From positions 1 to 8,468 of the forward strand of contig JAHWKV010000025.1 in NCBI GenBank assembly GCA_019347725.1: a DNA stretch of 8,468 nucleotides, written 5' to 3'. This DNA is from Actinomycetota bacterium. GTDB lineage: Bacteria > Actinomycetota > CADDZG01 > JAHWKV01. The translations under genes and the position numbers were made by a program. Positions 5,390 through 8,468 of this stretch are shown here, piece by piece. Position 1 is the first letter of the stretch. Every line of letters begins with the position of its first letter. A model generated the notes under the pieces. The model was given only the letters and a program-made list of their open reading frames with translations, was not told the origin of the DNA and ran no database searches.

Positions 5390-8004
5390 TAGCTGGCCAT
5401 CGGCTCGGCAGGCTCATCCTCGGCGCCGGCCACCGCGGTAAACGTCAGCTCGTCGCCGTCGTAGTCCACGCGGACCGTGTCGCCGTCGGAGAAAGTTCCC
5501 TGCAACAGCTCCAGCGCCAGCTTGTCGGCCAGTTCGCGGGCGATGAGCCGGCGCATCGGCCGGGCGCCGAACGCCGGGTCAAAACCCTTCTCCGCCAGAT
5601 ACTCCAACGCCGCCTCGGCCGGCTCCAGCGTCAGGTTCTTGTCTTTGAGCCGGCGGGCCAGGGCCTCCACCTGCAGCTTGACGATCTCGGCGATGTGCTC
5701 CCGGCTCAGCCGGTGAAACACCACAATCTCGTCCACCCGGTTGATGAATTCGGGTTTAAACGTGGCGTGGACGGCCTCCATGACCTTGGTGCGCATGGTC
5801 TGCTCGTCGGACTCACCCAGAATCACATCGCTGCCGACGTTGGAGGTCATGATGATCACCGCGTTGCGAAAGTCCACGGTGCGCCCCTGCCCGTCGGTCA
5901 TGTGGCCGTCGTCCATGATCTGAAGCAGCGAGTTGAACACGTCCGGGTGGGCCTTTTCGATCTCGTCGAGCAACACCACCGAGTACGGCCGGCGTCGCAC
6001 CGCCTCGGTCAGCTGGCCGCCCTCCTCGTACCCGACGTAGCCGGGAGGCGCCCCGTACAGCCGGGACACCGCGTGCTTCTCCATGTACTCGCTCATGTCC
6101 AGGCGCAAAATAGCCCGCTCGTCGTCGAACAAAAACTCGGCAAGCGCCCGGGCCAGCTCGGTCTTACCCACGCCGGTGGGCCCCAGGAAGATGAAGCTGC
6201 CGATCGGCCGGAGCGGATCCGCCAGACCCGAGCGGGACCGCCGGATCGCGTTGGACACGGCGCTGACCGCCTCGTGCTGGCCCACGACCCGCTGGTGCAG
6301 GCCTTCCTCCATGTGAATCAGCTTCTCGATCTCGCCCTCCAGCAGGCGGGCCACCGGTATACCGACCCACTTGCTGACTACCTCGGCGACGTCCTGCTCG
6401 TCGACCTCCTCTTTGAGCATCACGCCTTCGGCCTGCAGCTCTTCGAGTTTACGGTTGGCTTCCTCCAAGCTCTTGCCCAGGTCCACCAGCCGCCCGTACC
6501 GAAGCTCCGCGGCCATGTTGAGGTCGCCGTCGCGCTCGGCGCGCTCGGCCTGAGTACGCGTCTGGTCTATCTCGGCCTTGAGGTTGCGGATCGTATCGAT
6601 AGCCTCCTTCTCCAGGTTCCACCGGGCTTTCAGGCCGGTCGACTCCTCGTTGAGACGGGCCAGCTCCTCATCCAGCTTGTCCAGCCGGGCCTTGGAGGCG
6701 GCATCGGATTCCTTCTTCAAAGCGGTGCGCTCGATCTCCAGCTGCTTGATCCGCCGCTCCACGACGTCGATCTCCACCGGCATCGAGTCAATCTCGATGC
6801 GAAGGCGGCTGGCCGCCTCGTCCACCAGGTCGATGGCCTTATCGGGGAGAAAGCGAGCCGTCACGTACCGGTCGGAGAGCACCGCGGCGGCCACCAGCGC
6901 GGCGTCTTGGATGCGCACACCGTGGTGCACCTCGTAGCGTTCCTTGAGTCCGCGCAGGATCGCAATGGCGTCCTCCACCGAGGGCTGCTCGACCATCACC
7001 GGCTGGAAGCGCCGCTCGAGAGCCGCGTCTTTCTCGATGTGCTTGGTGTACTCGTCCAACGTGGTGGCGCCGATCATGCGCAGCTCACCGCGGGCCAGCA
7101 TGGGCTTGATGAGGTTGGCGGCGTCGACCGCACCTTCCGCGGCCCCCGCGCCGACGATTGTGTGCATCTCGTCGACGAAGGTGATGATCTCGCCTTCCTG
7201 GTCGGCTATCTCCTTGAGGAAGGCCTTCAGGCGCTCCTCAAACTCGCCGCGGTACTTGGCGCCTGCAACCAGGGCGCCCATATCCAGCGCAATCACACGC
7301 TTGGATTTGAGGCCCTCCGGCACATCGCCGTCGACGATCCGGTTGGCTATCCCCTCGACGATGGCGGTCTTGCCCACTCCGGGCTCGCCGATTAGCACCG
7401 GGTTGTTCTTGGTGCGCCGGGACAAAACCTGGATAACCCGGCGGATCTCCTCGTCACGACCGATGACCGGATCCAGCTTGCCCTTGCGGGCGTCCTGGGT
7501 TAAGTCTCGACCGAACTTCTCCAGCGCCTGGTAGGTTTCCTCCGGATTCTGCGACTGCACCCTCTGGCTGCCGCGGATCTCTACCAGACCGGCGAGTATG
7601 GAGTCCCGGGTGATGTTGAACTCGGAAAATATCGGCTTCAGCGAAGGCGCGGCGGCCACCAAGCCCAGCAGCAGATGCTCGGTGGAGACGTAGTCGTCCT
7701 TTAGCTGCTCGGCCTCGGCGAAAGCCTTGTCCATAACCCGGCTTAGCTCCTGCGACATGTGCGCCGGGCCACCCGAGGTGTACACCTTGGGTATACGTTC
7801 CAGCGCATCGTCGAGGCGGTTGAGCACCACCCGGGGCGCGGCGTCAAGCTTTTGGAGCACGCCGAACACCACGCCGCTGGGCTCGGCGAGCAGCGCCTTG
7901 AACAGGTGCTCGGGCCCGGCGGCCTGATGGTTGTTGTCTGTTGCTATTTGAGCGGAGGCGGCGAGCGCCCCCTGCGATTTGATTGTGAGCTTGTTAGCGT
8001 CCAT
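5389..8004 (-). CDS. clpB: ATP-dependent protein disaggregase ClpB
   Basis: A full-length (871 aa) cytosolic hexameric AAA+ chaperone that works with DnaK to pull proteins out of aggregates. Domain order is complete. The double Clp N domain (about 1-148) contains [10 protein letters not shown] and [13 protein letters not shown]1 has Walker A GEPGVGKT (206-213), pore loop KYRGEF (Y251), Walker B ITFVDE (E279) and ERRF arginines (331-332). A long coiled-coil middle domain (about 405-530), the hallmark separating ClpB from ClpA, ClpC and ClpX, follows. NBD2 has Walker A GPTGVGKT (608-615), pore loop GAPPGYVG (Y656), Walker B VVLLDE (D680, E681) and sensor-2 GARP (813-816). It has no ClpP-binding IGF loop that I can see. 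Residue 650 is Tyr where most ClpB proteins have Ile or Val ([10 protein letters not shown]). ATG at 8002-8004 follows a GGATAGGT ribosome binding site and lies 18 bp after the ABC-ATPase stop, so cotranscription with it is likely. No HAIR or CIRCE operator is seen near the start. Confidence 0.97.
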   Translation of the reverse strand: MDANKLTIKSQGALAASAQIATDNNHQAAGPEHLFKALLAEPSGVVFGVLQKLDAAPRVVLNRLDDALERIPKVYTSGGPAHMSQELSRVMDKAFAEAEQLKDDYVSTEHLLLGLVAAAPSLKPIFSEFNITRDSILAGLVEIRGSQRVQSQNPEETYQALEKFGRDLTQDARKGKLDPVIGRDEEIRRVIQVLSRRTKNNPVLIGEPGVGKTAIVEGIANRIVDGDVPEGLKSKRVIALDMGALVAGAKYRGEFEERLKAFLKEIADQEGEIITFVDEMHTIVGAGAAEGAVDAANLIKPMLARGELRMIGATTLDEYTKHIEKDAALERRFQPVMVEQPSVEDAIAILRGLKERYEVHHGVRIQDAALVAAAVLSDRYVTARFLPDKAIDLVDEAASRLRIEIDSMPVEIDVVERRIKQLEIERTALKKESDAASKARLDKLDEELARLNEESTGLKARWNLEKEAIDTIRNLKAEIDQTRTQAERAERDGDLNMAAELRYGRLVDLGKSLEEANRKLEELQAEGVMLKEEVDEQDVAEVVSKWVGIPVARLLEGEIEKLIHMEEGLHQRVVGQHEAVSAVSNAIRRSRSGLADPLRPIGSFIFLGPTGVGKTELARALAEFLFDDERAILRLDMSEYMEKHAVSRLYGAPPGYVGYEEGGQLTEAVRRRPYSVVLLDEIEKAHPDVFNSLLQIMDDGHMTDGQGRTVDFRNAVIIMTSNVGSDVILGESDEQTMRTKVMEAVHATFKPEFINRVDEIVVFHRLSREHIAEIVKLQVEALARRLKDKNLTLEPAEAALEYLAEKGFDPAFGARPMRRLIARELADKLALELLQGTFSDGDTVRVDYDGDELTFTAVAGAEDEPAEPMAS

Positions 8005-8022
8005 TTGTTTACCTATCCGATG

Positions 8023-8468
8023 TTACGTTTGACGTTGCTTCTCGAGACCTTCAAGCAGACCGGCTACATCGCTCATGCGCACCAGTACGCCGCCGGTCCT
8101 CGGGCGTCGCCGCTTCTCCAGCTCCAACAGCTGCTCCGTCTCCGCCAGCTGCCGTGTCAACTTCTCCACCCTCGCCTGCAGACGCTCGGCCTTGCGCTCC
8201 AGGTACGCCGGGCTGCCGACCGGATACCAGCAGGCGTAGAAGTGGGTCGGATCGTCGGCAGCCGGGATGAGCGGTGGCGCCTCGTGGTGACAGGTCTCGC
8301 GCACGTTCGGGCATCGCGGCGAGAACGGGCAGCCTTTCGGGGGGTTGACGAGATCCGGCGGGCGACCCGGGATCGCGTTGAGCCTGGTGTGGCTCCGGTC
8401 CTCGATCTTCGGAATGCTCTGCAGCAGCGCCTCGGTGTACGGCATCTTCATGTCCGCGAACAGCGCCC
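8023..8468 (-). CDS. oligopeptide/dipeptide ABC transporter ATP-binding protein, C-terminal part (5' end outside window)
   Basis: The visible 148 codons begin beyond the ATPase core. FADMKMPYTEALLQSIPK is the region after the ABC domain in OppD/DppD-type proteins (the usual HPYT reads MPYT here). It is followed by the oligopeptide/dipeptide C-terminal domain with its characteristic cysteines: GCPFSPRCPNVRETC and, about 24 residues later, HFYACWYP. Such ATPases power peptide (or nickel/sugar) uptake on the cytoplasmic side of the membrane. Unusually, the protein does not stop there. About 55-60 further residues form a charged heptad-like stretch rich in Leu, Glu, Arg and Lys (about 8090-8205, likely coiled coil), then a final MSDVAGLLEGLEKQRQT tail. 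The frame is open to the right edge. TAA lies 18 bp before clpB, so the two genes are probably in one transcript. The substrate cannot be inferred from this part. Confidence 0.88.
   Translation of the reverse strand, partial: ALFADMKMPYTEALLQSIPKIEDRSHTRLNAIPGRPPDLVNPPKGCPFSPRCPNVRETCHHEAPPLIPAADDPTHFYACWYPVGSPAYLERKAERLQARVEKLTRQLAETEQLLELEKRRRPRTGGVLVRMSDVAGLLEGLEKQRQT

Noticed and set aside
5695..7395. Long plus-strand open frame (566 codons) opposite clpB
   Set aside because: It is a mirror of the strongly biased clpB codons. Its His/Leu/Val-rich product shows no recognisable domain, whereas ClpB on the other strand is complete and conserved.
8005..8100. HAIR or CIRCE heat-shock operator upstream of clpB
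   Set aside because: Neither CTTGAGT...ACTCAAG nor TTAGCACTC...GAGTGCTAA is present near the clpB start. The promoter may lie further upstream, beyond the window.

Overview
The window is high-G+C bacterial DNA, most likely from an actinomycetote. Three things point that way: an actinobacterial-type GroES homologue (an 'IRM' lead-in to the GroES fold and a C-terminal GLYL end), a two-membrane-span small hydrophobic protein, and a promoter upstream of that gene resembling the SigB/SigF stress promoters of Actinobacteria. A deep branch such as Acidimicrobiia or Thermoleophilia is possible, but the sequence alone does not settle it. No phage, IS, CRISPR, tRNA or rRNA signal was seen. This looks like chromosomal housekeeping and envelope DNA.

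Layout. (1) 1-1845, minus strand: a threonine ammonia-lyase with a C-terminal ACT domain, followed by the N-terminal part of an NDH-2-like NAD(P)/FAD oxidoreductase that runs off the left edge. (2) 1883-4309, plus strand, divergent from ilvA across only 37 bp: a secreted, C-terminally membrane-anchored SpoIID/LytB-domain protein and a CPBP-family intramembrane protease, 6 bp apart. (3) 4420-4584, plus strand: a very small CxxC/HxxxxH zinc-ribbon-like gene with a strong ribosome binding site but an in-frame TGA at codon 17. (4) 4636-4995, minus: a stand-alone GroES-like co-chaperonin. (5) 5149-5301, minus: a 50-residue two-helix membrane protein with its own putative stress promoter and a textbook terminator. 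(6) 5389-8004, minus: full-length ClpB disaggregase. (7) 8023-8468, minus: the C-terminal end of an oligopeptide/dipeptide ABC transporter ATPase, partial at the right edge and only 18 bp upstream of clpB.

Functional reading. The right half is a protein-quality-control and stress neighbourhood (ClpB, GroES-like protein, small stress-type membrane protein), with clpB apparently read through from a peptide-transporter gene. The left half joins an amino-acid enzyme and a respiratory dehydrogenase, and then a cell-wall/membrane pair (SpoIID-like plus CPBP protease).

The observations most worth checking are the in-frame TGA in the small zinc-ribbon gene together with the absence of TGA stops in all seven other genes whose ends are visible, the missing start codon behind a perfect Shine-Dalgarno at the NDH-2-like gene, and the SigB/SigF-like promoter.
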